Both the position numbers and the translations under genes were made by a program. A DNA stretch of 64,000 nucleotides from Piscicola geometra (taxonomy: Eukaryota; Annelida; Clitellata; Hirudinida; Piscicolidae), in assembly GCA_943735955.1 (NCBI GenBank), contig OX030961.1, positions 3,350,920-3,414,919 of the forward strand, read 5' to 3'. Shown here in pieces: positions 39,068-50,550 of this stretch (its first letter is position 1; each line of letters begins with the position of its first letter). The notes below the pieces were generated by a model. That model saw nothing but the letters and a program-made list of their open reading frames with translations. It did no database searches and was not told where the DNA came from.

Positions 39068-41264
39068 TTTGTTGTTAAGGCCGATGTGGTTATTAATTTA
39101 GTCACTAGTACATCACACACACTTATAAGATACCGCCAAAACCATCATTACCATAACCGGCATCATAATCAGAAGCACCATCATTATCATCACCACAGGG
39201 AGACAAAGAGTCTTTCGAGTCTTACTACAGGAGTCAGCGGAAGAAACAGTGCCGACTAGCCCTCCAGTCGTCCAGTCCTCTGGTAGGTGATGATGATGAT
39301 GATGATGCTGGTGGTGGTGGTGATGATGATAGTGGTGGTGGGTGGTGATGATGATGATAGTATTAGGTGGTGGTGATTGGCGGGGAAGGATTGATGATGG
39401 TGGTGGGGGGGATGATGAGGGTGGTGATGATGGTAGTTGTGATGATGAGGGTGGTCGGTGATGGTGATGATGGTGGTGGGTGGTGATGACGATGAATATT
39501 ACTTCAATAACTATTTCTACTTTATAATGTTTGTTACATGCTAGTTCAAAAAAATAACGGAAGCAAATAATTTGCAAGAGAAACTGGTAAGTTGGCATGA
39601 GAAAAAAGACCCTTTTGTCGTGAAAAAATCATTTTTTTATTCAAGTTTTTTTGTTTTTCAATTATTTTAGTTTTCAGGTGGATTTTTTAAGTCTTATTTT
39701 TGATTTTATTAATTTTATTCGATGTCTAGAATTTTTAGATTAATTTTTCGTTTTCTCACGAGTTTTTCTGTTTTTTTAAATGCATGAGCTTAGTTAAATG
39801 CATCATTTAAATGTGGAATGTGTGTGCCTATTTTTTCATAATCATAAAGTCAATAAAATTTTCTAGATATTTTTATACATAATTCTGTCGTTTTGAGTGG
39901 TTTTATAAATACTAAATAGTAAAAGAAATAAATATAATTTTTCTCTTGTATTTAATTTATTTAAACTCTTTTCAGAATGCAACCTTAGACTTTTACAAGG
40001 ATTATTTCTATGAAATAGTCGGGTAAGTCTTCGCAAGAGTTTTATTTTTATTTTGATACAATTTAAATATTCAATTATACGTATATCGACGGAATCTTAG
40101 CATCAGTAATATTATTCTATTCCACTCCATACAATTCATCACAACCACAACACATTTGATCACTAAATACTGCCTCACAAACAAATCAACAACTACAATC
40201 CAACAACTACTCATTCTTTCCACATCAACAACAAAAACGTCAATAAAACGAATAAAAACACTGATTAAACCAAACATTACAATAAGACCACCACCGCCAA
40301 CACTCTCATTAAGACTACCCCCCCCCCCCCCCCGAACATCAACACCCCTCTCCTTCCACCAACAAAAACTAAACTTTCTTCCAACAACACCCAACAACAC
40401 CAACAACAACTAAACTTCCCCCCAACAACACCCAACAACACCAACAACAACTAAACTTCCCTCCAACAACACCAACAACAACAACAGCTTCTTCGTGGTG
40501 GAAGACCACATCATGCACACGAGCACACAACTCCTCTCGCAAGCGCACCTCGACGAGACGTGGGAGTGTGCACTCTCCAAAATCATCGCCGTTCTACGCA
40601 CGCACATTGTACGTGATTTGTACGTGATTTGTATGTGACTTGTGCGTGATTTCTATGTGATTTGTATGTGATTTGTATGTGATTTATATGAGGTTTGTAT
40701 GTCACTTGTGCGTGATTTATATGTGATTTGTATGTTATTTGTATGTGATTTGTATGTGATTTTTATGTGATTTATATGAGGTTTGTATGTCACTTGTGCG
40801 TAATTTTTATGTGATTTGTATGTCACTTGTGCGTAATTTTTATGTGATTTGCACATAATCTAAGCTTCTATCATCCTCTGATTCTTGAAGTTTTAATTTT
40901 TAGCTAATTTCGTTTTATTTTTTTTAGTTTGTCTTCTTTTCTATTCCCAATTTCAAGTTTGGATTTCAGACGTCTTTGATGCGTAGGTTTTTCGTATTTT
41001 TTAAAGTTTTGGAAAATGCCTAAATTCTAAAAGCATCTTCAAACTCTTTGCGAAATCTCTCCACAAATCCTCGCAAATGACCTTCAACAGGCTCAATGCA
41101 CTGAGACCGAGATCCTACTCAAGGTCACTTCTCGACTGCAATACTATAAATTATATTATATATTATATAATACTTTGAAATACTCGATGGTTTATTCCTG
41201 TGATTTATAAATTAAAATTTAAACTTCATCGTCATCGTCGTCATCTTCATCATCATCATCTTAG

Positions 41265-41295
<31 letters not shown>

Positions 41296-41321
41296 GAACA
41301 TCATCATCATCATCACCTTAG

Positions 41322-41364
<43 letters not shown>

Positions 41365-44300
41365 GGTGAAGAACCTTCTTTTAGTTTTCTGTCTCACCCT
41401 TCGAAATTACGGCTTCGGAGCCACCTCTCTCTTTGAACTGCTGTTGGAGATCAGGTGATGATGATGATGATGATGATGATGATGACGATGATGATGATGA
41501 TGATGATGATAGTTATAATGATGAAAAGGATCACGACAATAATGATGATGAATAGAACGATGACGATGATGATGATGATGACGAAGATGATGAACCACCC
41601 AAACACCTTGCGACAGAGACCAGTACAGCGAGATTCTGCGCAAGAGGTGGGTGCTGGTGTTCGAGGAGATCTTTCGCAGCGACAACTACACACCCATCAG
41701 CGTCAACGACCAGAAGGAATATGATCAAGTGATCGCCTTGTATCCTTATAAGAACCTGAGTCTCGAGAGGGTGGGTGTGGGGTGGTTGGTTGAGGGTGGT
41801 TAGGGGCTTGGTAGGGATGGTTAGGGGCTCGGGGTGGGGATTGAAGTGGTTTGGTTAGGGTGGGGTTGCGATGGTTTAGGTGGGGTTAGGGTGTGAAAGG
41901 GGTATACAAATTTCCACCCTTACACTCACAAACTAACACACCCTCAAACTTACAAAGTTACACTCACACACACACAAACACACACACACATAAACACACA
42001 CACACACACACACACACACAAATAAACACACACAAACATAAACACACACACACACAGGAAGAATTCCCAAAGAGGTTTCCATTCTCTCAATTTGTTCCTG
42101 CCATCTACAGCGAAGTGAAGAAGTACATAAGCGCGTGCCTGGAATTTTCCGAAGACCTCCAGATCAGGTGTGCAAGGCTTCCTACTTTTATTCCTCAAAA
42201 TATTGAATTTTATAAATTACTAATTTTTTTTGCTTATTTCATTTTTATTCCTTTTCCCAACCACGTATACATTATCTATAAATAAATCAATAAATATAAA
42301 CTCAAACTAAACGATTTACTAAATACAAGCCAAAAAATCAAACTAACCCACTATTTCGACTTGGGCTAGTGCCACTGAAAAGCACAGCAGAGCGAGTCGA
42401 TTACTGCAAAACTTGCTGCAAAACACACTTCTCACATGTGTTCTGAGCACCATCGAGCAGTACAAACACAGTCTCGTGCAGGTCCTAACACTACTACTAG
42501 TACTACCGACGTTTTGCACACAAAAAATCAGTATTTTTTTCATGACTAACATTTTTCTAGTGGGTTAGAGGGTCTTTCAGCTTTGCGAATTGACTTTACT
42601 GATTCATTAGTTGTTTTTTCCGCGGTTTTTTTTATAATTTTCTCGTTTTTAAACCACGCTAAATCATGCATTATTCTGAGTTTAACATTTCAACCAAGCT
42701 TTAACTAATTTTTTTTCTCAAAGCACTTATAGTTTCTCATACACCTCTGCTGCTATTAGTCTCTCATAGGCACACATCTAACTACCAGAAGATTGAATGA
42801 TGGGGCACTGGTGGTGGATCTTTAAAACGATTAATTTCTGATTCTCAGCAGTTTCGAGGTTTCATAATATTGAACTAACAGTTTACTCTATCACATAACC
42901 ACCCACCTTAGTTTGTTTATCTGTCATTCAACAATTATCGCCATTTCAAGCTGAATATTTATGGATTTTATGAGACATATTTGTGCATTTATTTACGTTT
43001 TAGCATTTATTTCGAAGCGAACACTGAAACTCTTGAGTGTTTTGTCAGTGGTTGTCTCTCTGTGAGCGCCTTTTTGAACAAACATTCATGACATCTCTCT
43101 CCTACAACCATCATGTCTCAACCCTCTCATTCTTTTTTCAATCAACCATCTACACATCTATGCCAATTCTAACAATTTACTCCCCAACCATCTCACCTCC
43201 CCTTTTCTTCAACCATCCAACCCCCTTTTTCTCCAACCACCTCCTTCCTCCATCTCCCATCAAAGCTGTAGCGAGGTTGATGATACGATTCGCAAGCTTG
43301 CTAATAGTCTCTTGACCAGGGGCTTGGGTTCGTGCCTGGCCAGTCTGATCAAGAAGCCCTATCTCAGCCTGCCCCAGGTCTTGCCCATGCCTGTACTTCT
43401 TGCTGTGTGTTTGTGTTCCTGTGTTTATGTGTCTGTGAGCATGTATGTGTTTTTGAGAATTTTGATGTATTTTATGAGATATTTTGTATAAGGTTATGAC
43501 ATGAGATATGAGATTCTTTCACTTATTTTGTTCAGTTCGTGTATTTCGATCGAGTTTGAAGCTTGTTTCGGAAAGATTTTCCCAAAATATGTTTCTGTTA
43601 CTTTTTGATATTTAATGGTAATGTATTTTTCAGTTTATTTAAAACTAATTCAAACTTTTTAAACACTTTTTTCCTGTTTGAGTGTTGCTTTCATTTTAAC
43701 TTATAGCTTATTAAACTCAACCATGTTTTTGGTTCGCTTCTAAGATTATAACTAACACGCTTTTCAATCCAATAATGCTAGCTTTTCCTGGTTTTTCTAA
43801 GCTTTCATGCTCCAATCAACATATTTTAGATTCTTTCTTTTTATATAATCTAAAATAAACATTTGAAAACTTAAATTTTTTTTTTTACTTTCTCCATACC
43901 ATCCATGCCTTCCATTTCTCACCCATCTCACTGCTCAGCTGATCCAGATCTCCATCAATATGGAGCACTTAGACCACTCCTGTGTATGCCTGGAAGACTT
44001 CATCTCACAAATATCCGGGTCGAATAATTTTTTTCCCAATTTCTTTTTTTAACATTTTAATTTTTTTAACTTATAAATTTGTTTAGTTTTGGAAATACGA
44101 ATAAAAAAATTCTGAATCTTTTATTAATTTGTGAATATAATTTAAATAAAGAATTACTATATCAATTACATTCATAATGATTCAGGAAAGCTGACTTATA
44201 AAAATACTTTTCAGAATGCAGCAGGACAAGAACAGAGTGTCGAAACTGCACGGCCAGTCCATGTTCAAGGTTGCAAGATTTACTGCATCGAAACATAATA

Positions 44301-46274
44301 TATACTGCGTGCCAACTTGAAAAGTCAAATTTATTAGTACAAAAGTGCGTCTCTACATGGTTGCCTTTTTCGGTTTCACACAATTAAATCACTAATTAAT
44401 ACTTAGTCCCTAATTAATTAACAGTCCCTCCATGGAAACTCTCTATTAATTGTATTAAATTAACGTCGCCAGAGTGCCAAGAGTGAGGCAGAGAGTGAGA
44501 TATACAGGCAAATCGACTCGAAAATCGACGCCTTCTTCGACTTGGGTGCTACTTGTCACTGCCTTCATATCCACCCATTCAACCAGCACGCAACTTTTTC
44601 CTATTCACAGCTTCACTTTTTCTCTTTTTTCATCTCTATTCTTTTAGTATTTTTTTTTAAATATATATTTTTTATTTTCACATTTTTTTCTAACATGCAT
44701 ATATTTTCTCCTACCATGCCACCTCCTTAGCCGCATACGACTGGAACGCCAGCGACTTGGCGACAGAGGCGAGCCCTCACATTAGCGACATCATCTCCTT
44801 CCTCAACGGCATCTTCCAGGCCTTCACCAACCTGCCGGTAAGTCTAGGGTATTCGTATTGTGTTGTGTGTTGCATTGGCTTTGAGTGTATTGAATTGGCC
44901 ATTCAAGTTAGCGGTTGTGTGACGTGTAGTCGATGTGTTCAGGGTTGAACGAAGCTTTATAATGAAATTCTATAAATTCTTTCCGATATTCATCTTTTAA
45001 TTAGAATATGTTCTTTTGATTTTTAATTTATTTTAATTTATTCCTCCACTCACGCACCAACTCCTTCCCCTTCAGGAGAAGGTGGCACAGACAGCGTGCA
45101 TGGCAGCCTGCAAACACATCGCCATGCGTCTGCTGGAGATGCTCAAATCGGATGAGGTGGCTTGTGGCTGCATGGAGATAGTTAATTAGTTAGTTAGTTA
45201 ATTAGTTAGTTAGTTGACTAGTTAGTTAATTAGCTAGTTAGTTGATTAGTTAGTTAATTAGTTAGTTAGTTGATTAGTTAGTTGATTAGTTAGTTAATTA
45301 GTTAGTTTGGGTTGGGTGTCGTATTCGCCTGTCATCTACAGTGGCTTCTACGATTTTTATTTTTTAGGTTTTTTGAATATATTTAATAATTATTTTAATA
45401 TATATTTATATAATTAATTAATATTTTTAAATCTTAAAAAATCGACATTATAAAGGTCAAATGCATATCAGAGGCGGCTCTACACCAGATGTCAATAGAC
45501 CTAAGAGAGTGTGAAGGTCTCTAATATATCAACTGCCACATTTTCTTTACTTAACACTTTATAAAATTTAAAAAAAAACTAAATTAGTACTCTTATTAAA
45601 TGCACTGGCAGCATTGTAGCAACTACCACTGTACCAAACTGTAGACTTTGCCCTGAGCGCCCCAGTGGCCGGCATTGACAGGGTCATCTTCAAGATGGCT
45701 TTTGAGGATCTCAGACAGGTTTGTGACGATTGGTTGTCGTTCATGGTTTTTGTTTTTTAAATTGTTTTTTTTTGTTTTTTTAAGTTTTGTGGGGATTTTT
45801 TCGAGCGTGTTTTAGCTTTGGTAATTAATTTGTTTTCTGCAAAATGTTATCATAATTCCACACAGTTGTTGGACCTGTTCATCAGTGAAGAGTGGCCAGC
45901 ATACCTAGCCGACTACAGGAAGCCTAACCACCCCTACCAGAGAGTGGAACCCTCCATGTGTATAATCCTAATGGAGAAGTTGGTGCCTTTATGTGACGCT
46001 CGCATGCATGGGAGTCGTTACTACACACATGTGTGCGCAAACAGATATACATGAACACACACACAACACATACAACACACACAAAAGCATACAATACACA
46101 CACACTCACACATAAAAACATACAAAAAAACTCACAAACATACATACAAACAGACTGAAGGAGTCAGAGAAGAGGAGGTCGAATCTCTTGTCGTCGTTCA
46201 AGCGGAACGAGAGGGACAAGAAGAAACTCTTCGAAACCTTCCTCAAGCAACTGCGCCTCCTCTCGCAACAGTGA
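36503..46274 (+). CDS. EXOC6: Exocyst complex component 6 (Sec15)
   Basis: Sec15 subunit of the exocyst, which tethers secretory vesicles to the plasma membrane and binds Rab GTPases through its C-terminus. Exons: 36503-36648, 36771-36936, 37071-37163, 37295-37340, 37476-37521, 37665-37719, 37899-38019, 38398-38426, 38580-38753, 38963-39031, 39199-39282, 39976-40022, 40488-40608, 41091-41123, 41372-41454, 41617-41770, 42058-42167, then 42370-42481 or 43272-43377, 43939-44018, 44215-44269, 44473-44545, 44731-44837, 45076-45156, 45620-45718, 45866-45978, 46154-46274. With the second alternative exon the CDS is 2412 nt (803 aa), close to the vertebrate length as I recall it. Typical blocks are EIEHMCNHHYQGF, LIDFSPVHRCLHIYSVL, FFVVEDHIMH, EKVAQTACMAACKHI and FKRNERDKKKLFETFLKQL. 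Two exons code the same segment and are phase-incompatible with each other. Confidence 0.95.
38757..38950 (+). repeat. CAT/ATC-rich intron repeat
   Basis: Nearly the whole intron between EXOC6 exons 9 and 10 is imperfect cat/atc trinucleotide repeat, beginning eight bases after the donor gttagttc and ending close to the acceptor ctacag. Poly-His and poly-Met ORFs here are repeat artefacts. Confidence 0.9.
39283..39490 (+). repeat. GATG/GGTGGT-rich repeat after a 5' splice site
   Basis: This imperfect gatg and ggtggt repeat starts inside the donor itself (gtaggtgatgatg) of EXOC6 exon 11 and runs about 200 bp into the intron. Confidence 0.9.
40319..40487 (+). repeat. Poly-C run and CAA/CCAA repeat before EXOC6 exon 13
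   Basis: A run of about 14 C at 40319-40333 is followed by imperfect caa, including a duplicated segment containing caacacccaacaacaccaac. The array ends in the acceptor acaacag of the exon at 40488. Confidence 0.85.
40609..40858 (+). repeat. 11-bp minisatellite of donor-like units after EXOC6 exon 13
   Basis: About 22 imperfect copies of an 11-bp unit (tatgtgatttg and variants) begin exactly at the 5' splice site of the exon ending at 40608. The first unit is the splice donor itself (GTACGTGATTT), and most later units repeat GTATGTGATTT, GTACGTG or GTGCGTG. The array therefore offers many decoy 5' splice sites in tandem. Confidence 0.85.
41230..41365 (+). repeat. CAT repeat before EXOC6 exon 15
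   Basis: Imperfect cat trinucleotide array ending about six bases before the acceptor (aaggtgaag) of the exon starting at 41372. The splice acceptor lacks a normal polypyrimidine tract. Confidence 0.9.
41455..41592 (+). repeat. GATG repeat after EXOC6 exon 15
   Basis: Imperfect gat trinucleotide array starting at the donor gtgatgatg of EXOC6 exon 15 and filling most of the short intron. With the cat array before the same exon, it frames exon 15 by complementary repeats. Confidence 0.9.
41768..41895 (+). repeat. G/T-rich GGTTAGGG-like repeat
   Basis: Degenerate G-rich repeat (ggttaggg, gtggggtgg) at the 5' end of the intron after EXOC6 exon 16. It resembles telomeric sequence only superficially. 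The other end of the same intron is a CA repeat at about 41955-42057. Confidence 0.7.
41955..42057 (+). repeat. CA microsatellite before EXOC6 exon 17
   Basis: CA dinucleotide repeat broken by aaa and taa, running directly into the acceptor cacacag of the exon starting at 42058. Confidence 0.9.
42370..42481 (+). other. EXOC6: EXOC6 alternative exon, copy A (112 nt)
   Basis: The acceptor ggctag precedes T GCC ACT GAA and the donor follows CAG/GTCCTA. It begins needing two bases from exon 17 and ends on a codon boundary. The product segment includes RASRLLQNLLQNTLLTCVLS, which aligns with the same Sec15 helix as copy B. Length mod 3 is 1, as in copy B. Confidence 0.8.
43272..43377 (+). other. 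EXOC6: EXOC6 alternative exon, copy B (106 nt)
   Basis: The acceptor gctgtag precedes C GAG GTT GAT and the donor follows CAG/GTCTTG. The product includes DDTIRKLANSLLTRGLGSCL followed by a KKPYLSLPQ end, closer to the familiar animal Sec15 sequence than copy A. It starts and ends in the same phases as copy A, so either copy alone keeps the frame. Both together, or neither, break it. Confidence 0.85.
45183..45306 (+). repeat. GTTA/ATTAG repeat in EXOC6 intron
   Basis: Imperfect tandem gttagttaattagtt units about 25 bp after the donor of the exon ending at 45156. Confidence 0.85.
46050..46153 (+). repeat. CA-rich repeat before the last EXOC6 exon
   Basis: Degenerate aca repeat filling the 3' half of the last EXOC6 intron and ending in the acceptor acaaacag of the exon at 46154. 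Confidence 0.8.
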
Positions 46275-46277
46275 TGA

Positions 46278-46412
46278 TTCGATGCATGCATGCATGAATG
46301 AATGAATGCATGGATGGATGAATGCATGGATGAATGAATTCATGGATGAATGAATTCATGGATGAATGGATGGATGGATGCATGAATTCATGGATGAATG
46401 GATGGATGGAAA
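46278..46412 (+). repeat. ATGAATGG/ATGG repeat in the EXOC6 3' UTR
   Basis: Tandem 4- and 8-bp units (atga, atgg, atgc) begin a few bases after the EXOC6 stop codon. A canonical AATAAA at 46433-46438 follows, so the repeat probably lies in the 3' untranslated region. Confidence 0.85.
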
Positions 46413-46432
46413 CACAAAGAAATTTGTGCGTG

Positions 46433-46438
46433 AATAAA
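46433..46438 (+). terminator. Polyadenylation signal of EXOC6 (candidate)
   Basis: AATAAA lies 159 bp after the EXOC6 stop codon, the nearest canonical signal on the plus strand. In AT-rich DNA such hexamers also occur by chance. Confidence 0.45.
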
Positions 46439-46439
46439 C

Positions 46440-47691
46440 AAATGGTTTATACTGTGAGTATTTATGATTATGTTTTTTTAAATTATTTACTCGTCTGTTC
46501 TTCAATATCGTTGAGATTGTGACTACCGAGCACTCTTCAGAGCTATTTTTCTCGTTTCCTTGTATGCTTCCAGTCGTTAAAATCCCTATGATAATATTAT
46601 GTTATTTATTATTATTATTATTATTAGTATGCTTCTAATTTTTTAAATCCTTTCCACAAATACACCCTCTATCTCTTGTACCTTTCCAAACGTAGGCTAA
46701 TATTATCAGAAAGAAAGATTTTGTTACAGTTTAACAATGGATAAATCTTAGATAGTTTTCTTGTATTATTTTCTTAGTAAATAATATATTTTCAACAAAC
46801 ACACATACACACACAAATTGAACAAACAGTCGCCAAGTCTGAAATCCCTTCAGGCGCCAATGCGAGATCGATAAAAGACCAATAGCTAAATAATCGCATT
46901 TAAAATCTCGCTTTAAAAATCATGGTTTTTAGAATCATTTGAAATAAGAGTAAATAAGAATTTTCCAAATTTTTGTAAGACTAAAATGCGTTTACAATTC
47001 ATATGTGAAGGGGTAAGGAATAACTGATGGTGAGCATAAGAAACATTTTAAAGGTGATTTCCATGTTTTTGGTTAAATATTTAAATAAATCGAAAAAAAT
47101 AATTTCCAAAATAGCTGGCGAAAAAATCGTTGACTGAAGTGTGAATATTAAACCGAATGTGAAAAGAATAGATTTTAAATACTAACAGTATAGCTAAAAG
47201 ATAATAGTACACGAATAACAATAGTAGTATTACTATAATAAATGGCGATGAATATGAATAAACTAATCAAATTGAAACATATGCGAGCAATTAAGATAGG
47301 TTAAACGAACGAAAAACGTCCAAACAATGCACCGAAGCAAGAGATGAATTCCTAGATTAATGGGTTGCTGAAGATAGTTTGGATGAGACGAATGATGGGA
47401 ATTAATTTGCTGGCATTTTACAATTTAAAATTTGATAATTAATTTAAATATTAACTAACTCATCTTTATCCAGGTTATTTTATAGAATCAGATATCCATT
47501 AATTATGTTTGAATCATTTTAAAGTCAAATTCTTACAGGATCCACAATCCACCATCTAACCATCCAACTTTTCATCCACCTTTCCACCTCTCACTAAAAC
47601 ACACAAACCACTCATCCACATTAAACCTCCCCAAAGCACCACTCCATCTCCACCATCACTCCATCCCTGTCCCCCAATCAATTTCCAGCAA
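46440..47691. other. Convergent intergenic spacer EXOC6 / TFG
   Basis: The 3' ends of EXOC6 (plus) and TFG (minus) face each other across this AT-rich 1.2 kb. It holds a short att repeat near 46605-46625 and a CA-rich patch near 46797-46815, with no supported gene. Confidence 0.55.
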
Positions 47692-50179
47692 TTACTTAGG
47701 CCCTATGGTCCTGGCAGCAGCCCCTCTGGAGTAAGGGTTGCCCCCTGGTGGGTACGATGCTGGTTGGCCCGCCTGCTGTGTGGGGGGGGGGTGAATGGGA
47801 GGATAATGGTGTTTTGGTGGTGAAGTGTTGGGAGATTTTCTTAGAATGTAAATTAATTGAAGAAGAGTTAAATGATTAAATTCGTTTGATTCGTTTAAAA
47901 AGTATTCAAGTTTCTGCAATCAATCATTAAATGAATTATTCGATTTTTTATTCGAAATTAAAATTTTTAAATAGATATTCATAAAAATTGTAAAAACATT
48001 CTATTGTACAAGATAGAAAGGTTGTTGCTGTGGTGGTTGTTGCTGTAGAGATGGTGGTTGTTGTGGTAGTTGTTGTTGGGGTGGTTGTTGTTGCTGTGGT
48101 GGTGGTAGTGGTTGTTGGTAGCCGGGACTGCCTTGAGGTGCCTTGTATTGGCCATACGGATTGTATTGACCTCCTGTTTGGAGAGGTGCAAGAGAGCAGT
48201 TGTATCATAAGTAACTGTAATTAAGCTGGGATTAATATAATTCTGTAGTCGAATATATGTTAATAATTATTATATAATTATTATTATAATAATACTATTA
48301 CTAATTATATTACCATGGTTATTTTAATTTTTTTATTTTGAAAATATAATTATCGTCTCCCAAACCTTGAATGCCAGTCTGGACAGGTTGGGGATTTTGA
48401 TAAGAAGGAACCGAATTAGTAGGGTATGCTGGATTAGAAGGGTAATAGGAGTTGTTGGGAGGAGGTTGGTTGTTGTAGGGGGCGCTAGCCGCGGCAGAAG
48501 GGGGTGGTGGGTTCTGGGGGTAAGCGTTGGTCTGATAGGTGGTTTGAGGGTAAGCTGGTGTGTTGGGTGGCTGCGAGGGTGCCTTGGAAGGGTTTGGTGG
48601 TTGTGGAGGGTAAGATGCTTGTTGTTGTTGTTGCTGTTGTGGGGGTTGTTGTTGTTGCTGAAGTGGTGGTTGGTGTTGAGGAGAGAATGATTGAGGTTGT
48701 TGGAGAGGTGGTGGTGGTTGCTGGAATTGTTGTTGCTGAGGTAGTGGTTGTTGCTGTTGCTGTTGTTGCAGTTGTTGCTGATGCTGTGGTGTTGGCACAG
48801 GTGAGGGAGCAGGCTTGGGCAGAGGGTGGGCATAACCACCGCCCGTGTGAGAGTCAGAAGAACCCCTGCGACTGCTGTTGCTGCCTACTGATCGGAGAGT
48901 TGTGGTAGGTGTGTGAGTGGTGAGGAAGTGTGGAATTGACTATTTCAATTTTTTATTTTATTTTTTTCTATTGTATTTAATATTTTATTTTGTTAGGATC
49001 TGTTTAAACACTTATTTCTCGACAGAATGTAATTCACCTGCTCCAGTTTGAGGCAAGCCATTAAGTTGAGAAGGACCTGGAGGAGAGAAGTTTAATAATT
49101 AAATTTAATCAGAAATTAATATTTATATAGGCTTAAATCACCATTTGATAAAGGGTCAAACTCTTTGCCTTCATTCATGACAGCAGGAACTGCAGAAGAC
49201 CTTCCTGTAGATTATATGTAGTTTATAAATCACTATAGACTACTGCATAAAAAATAGAGTTAGGAATTTTAGAAAGATCTGAAAGCTTTTGATCTTCCAT
49301 ATACATTAAGTTGATCCAATAAAAAATATATAAAAAGCTAAAAGTGTCCTTTTTAACAATTTCTAGCTAGAACCTCCTTTATGAACCACACTGACTATGA
49401 ATACAACAAAAGTCTTGTGTTTGTATAGAGCTCCTAAGACATACTATAGCACAGCTGACCAGTTGCTTGGTGAGAATTTGCAGCCTCAACAATGGCGTCA
49501 CTGATCCTCTTGTCTGCTTCCAAACAGTCGAGCAGCCTGGACACTCTCTGCTTGATCTCCAATAGTTCATTCCTGATCGCCACTCCATCCTCCGTCAAAA
49601 GGGGTTTAGTCTTGATGGCAGCTTTAAATGGTTTCAGGATTTAGGTTTTCCTCCAATATTGATGGAATAGGAGTATACAATTTATTCTTTTTAATTGAAG
49701 AATAATTTATTAATATTCTATAATGATTAAAGTATAATCTGGAAGAGTATAAACTCACGAAAAAGAGTGATCTTCAAAACCTTGCTATTGTGCAAGGCAT
49801 ATGAAAGATCAGCACAATCAAACATCGTTATGAGATCCCCATCTTGGTAAAAGAATCATTTAAAAAATAAATCAACTTTATTTAATTAAGATAACATATT
49901 TTTATATGTTTAACAAACGCTTCACAAGAATGCCTGAAAAATTGAATATTTTTGTTCAAATAGCTTACCGTCATCTTGATACTTGATGGCTATATCATCA
50001 GAGCTGGTCAGAGTTCCTCTGTAAACCCGCTGCATCATCAAAATGAGCTCGTCATAAGTGATGTCTTCGTTGTGGATTGGAATTATCCTGACATCATCTC
50101 CTAGCTTCGCTTTTATTACTAGCTTTCCTGACCAGTCACTCGCCATTGCGGTTTCTTCTTTAACTGATTGAGAAGTCAT
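47692..50179 (-). CDS. TFG: TFG, ER exit site organiser
   Basis: TFG forms oligomers at ER exit sites and helps COPII carriers uncoat and move to the Golgi side. Eight exons in transcript order: 50179-49969, 49842-49759, 49621-49460, 49204-49142, 49076-49038, 48884-48366, 48173-48010, 47775-47692; 1326 nt, 441 aa. Residues about 14-98 are the PB1 domain ([53 protein letters not shown]). A coiled coil follows at about 110-145 ([20 protein letters not shown]), then a short FDPL block. The rest is a long disordered P/Q-rich tail rich in PPPP and ending NPYSRG..., like the family's NPY-containing end. The donor of exon 7 (CTT/GTACAA) is weak; reading through would end the protein at a nearby TAG instead. 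It is head-to-head with the SEC23IP-like gene. Confidence 0.93.
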
Positions 50180-50550
50180 CTCTGGATTTAAGCAAAAATG
50201 TCTATGTGGTCGAATAATACGTAAAGTTAATTGATAAGATAAAAATAAATTGTTTTATAAAAAGCTTGTTATAGTTTTTTTTATTAAAAAATGTGCTATT
50301 CATTAAATAATTTTTATGTTTTGTGTAAAAATTTAAATGACTTTAATAAACAAAGAAAAAGTAAAATTTTATTAACTTTATCAACTTTAAAATTATATGA
50401 TTTACAAAAAAATTTTTTTTTCAAATTAGCAAATATTAGTTTTCGACTCACTTCCAACGACGTGTATTCTGTTAAAAGTGCAGACTAGTTCTTATGTACA
50501 AACTAGGTCGTTAATTCCTCCATAATATTCTTGAAAATTTGAAAAATACA
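50180..50550. promoter_or_regulatory. Divergent promoter region TFG / SEC23IP-like
   Basis: 371 bp separate the TFG start codon (minus) from the first in-frame ATG of the SEC23IP-like gene (plus). Both products work at ER exit sites, so shared regulation is plausible. No core element is clear. The start at 50551 is preceded by tcttcacag-like sequence further in, so a noncoding first exon is possible. Confidence 0.5.

Noticed and set aside
39029..39598. His/Ser/Pro-rich ORFs on both strands
   Set aside because: They are translations of GATG/CATC and GGTGGT repeats in EXOC6 introns, with only the small exon at 39199-39282 being real coding sequence.
40609..40858. CRISPR-like array
   Set aside because: The units are 11 bp, contiguous and without spacers, and sit inside an intron of an animal gene: a minisatellite.
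41768..41895. Interstitial telomeric repeat
   Set aside because: GGTTAGGG-like words are irregular and mixed with GTGGGG; no regular TTAGGG periodicity.
48504..48908. 134-codon plus-strand ORF rich in Val
   Set aside because: It is the antisense shadow of the Gln/Pro-rich exon 6 of TFG.
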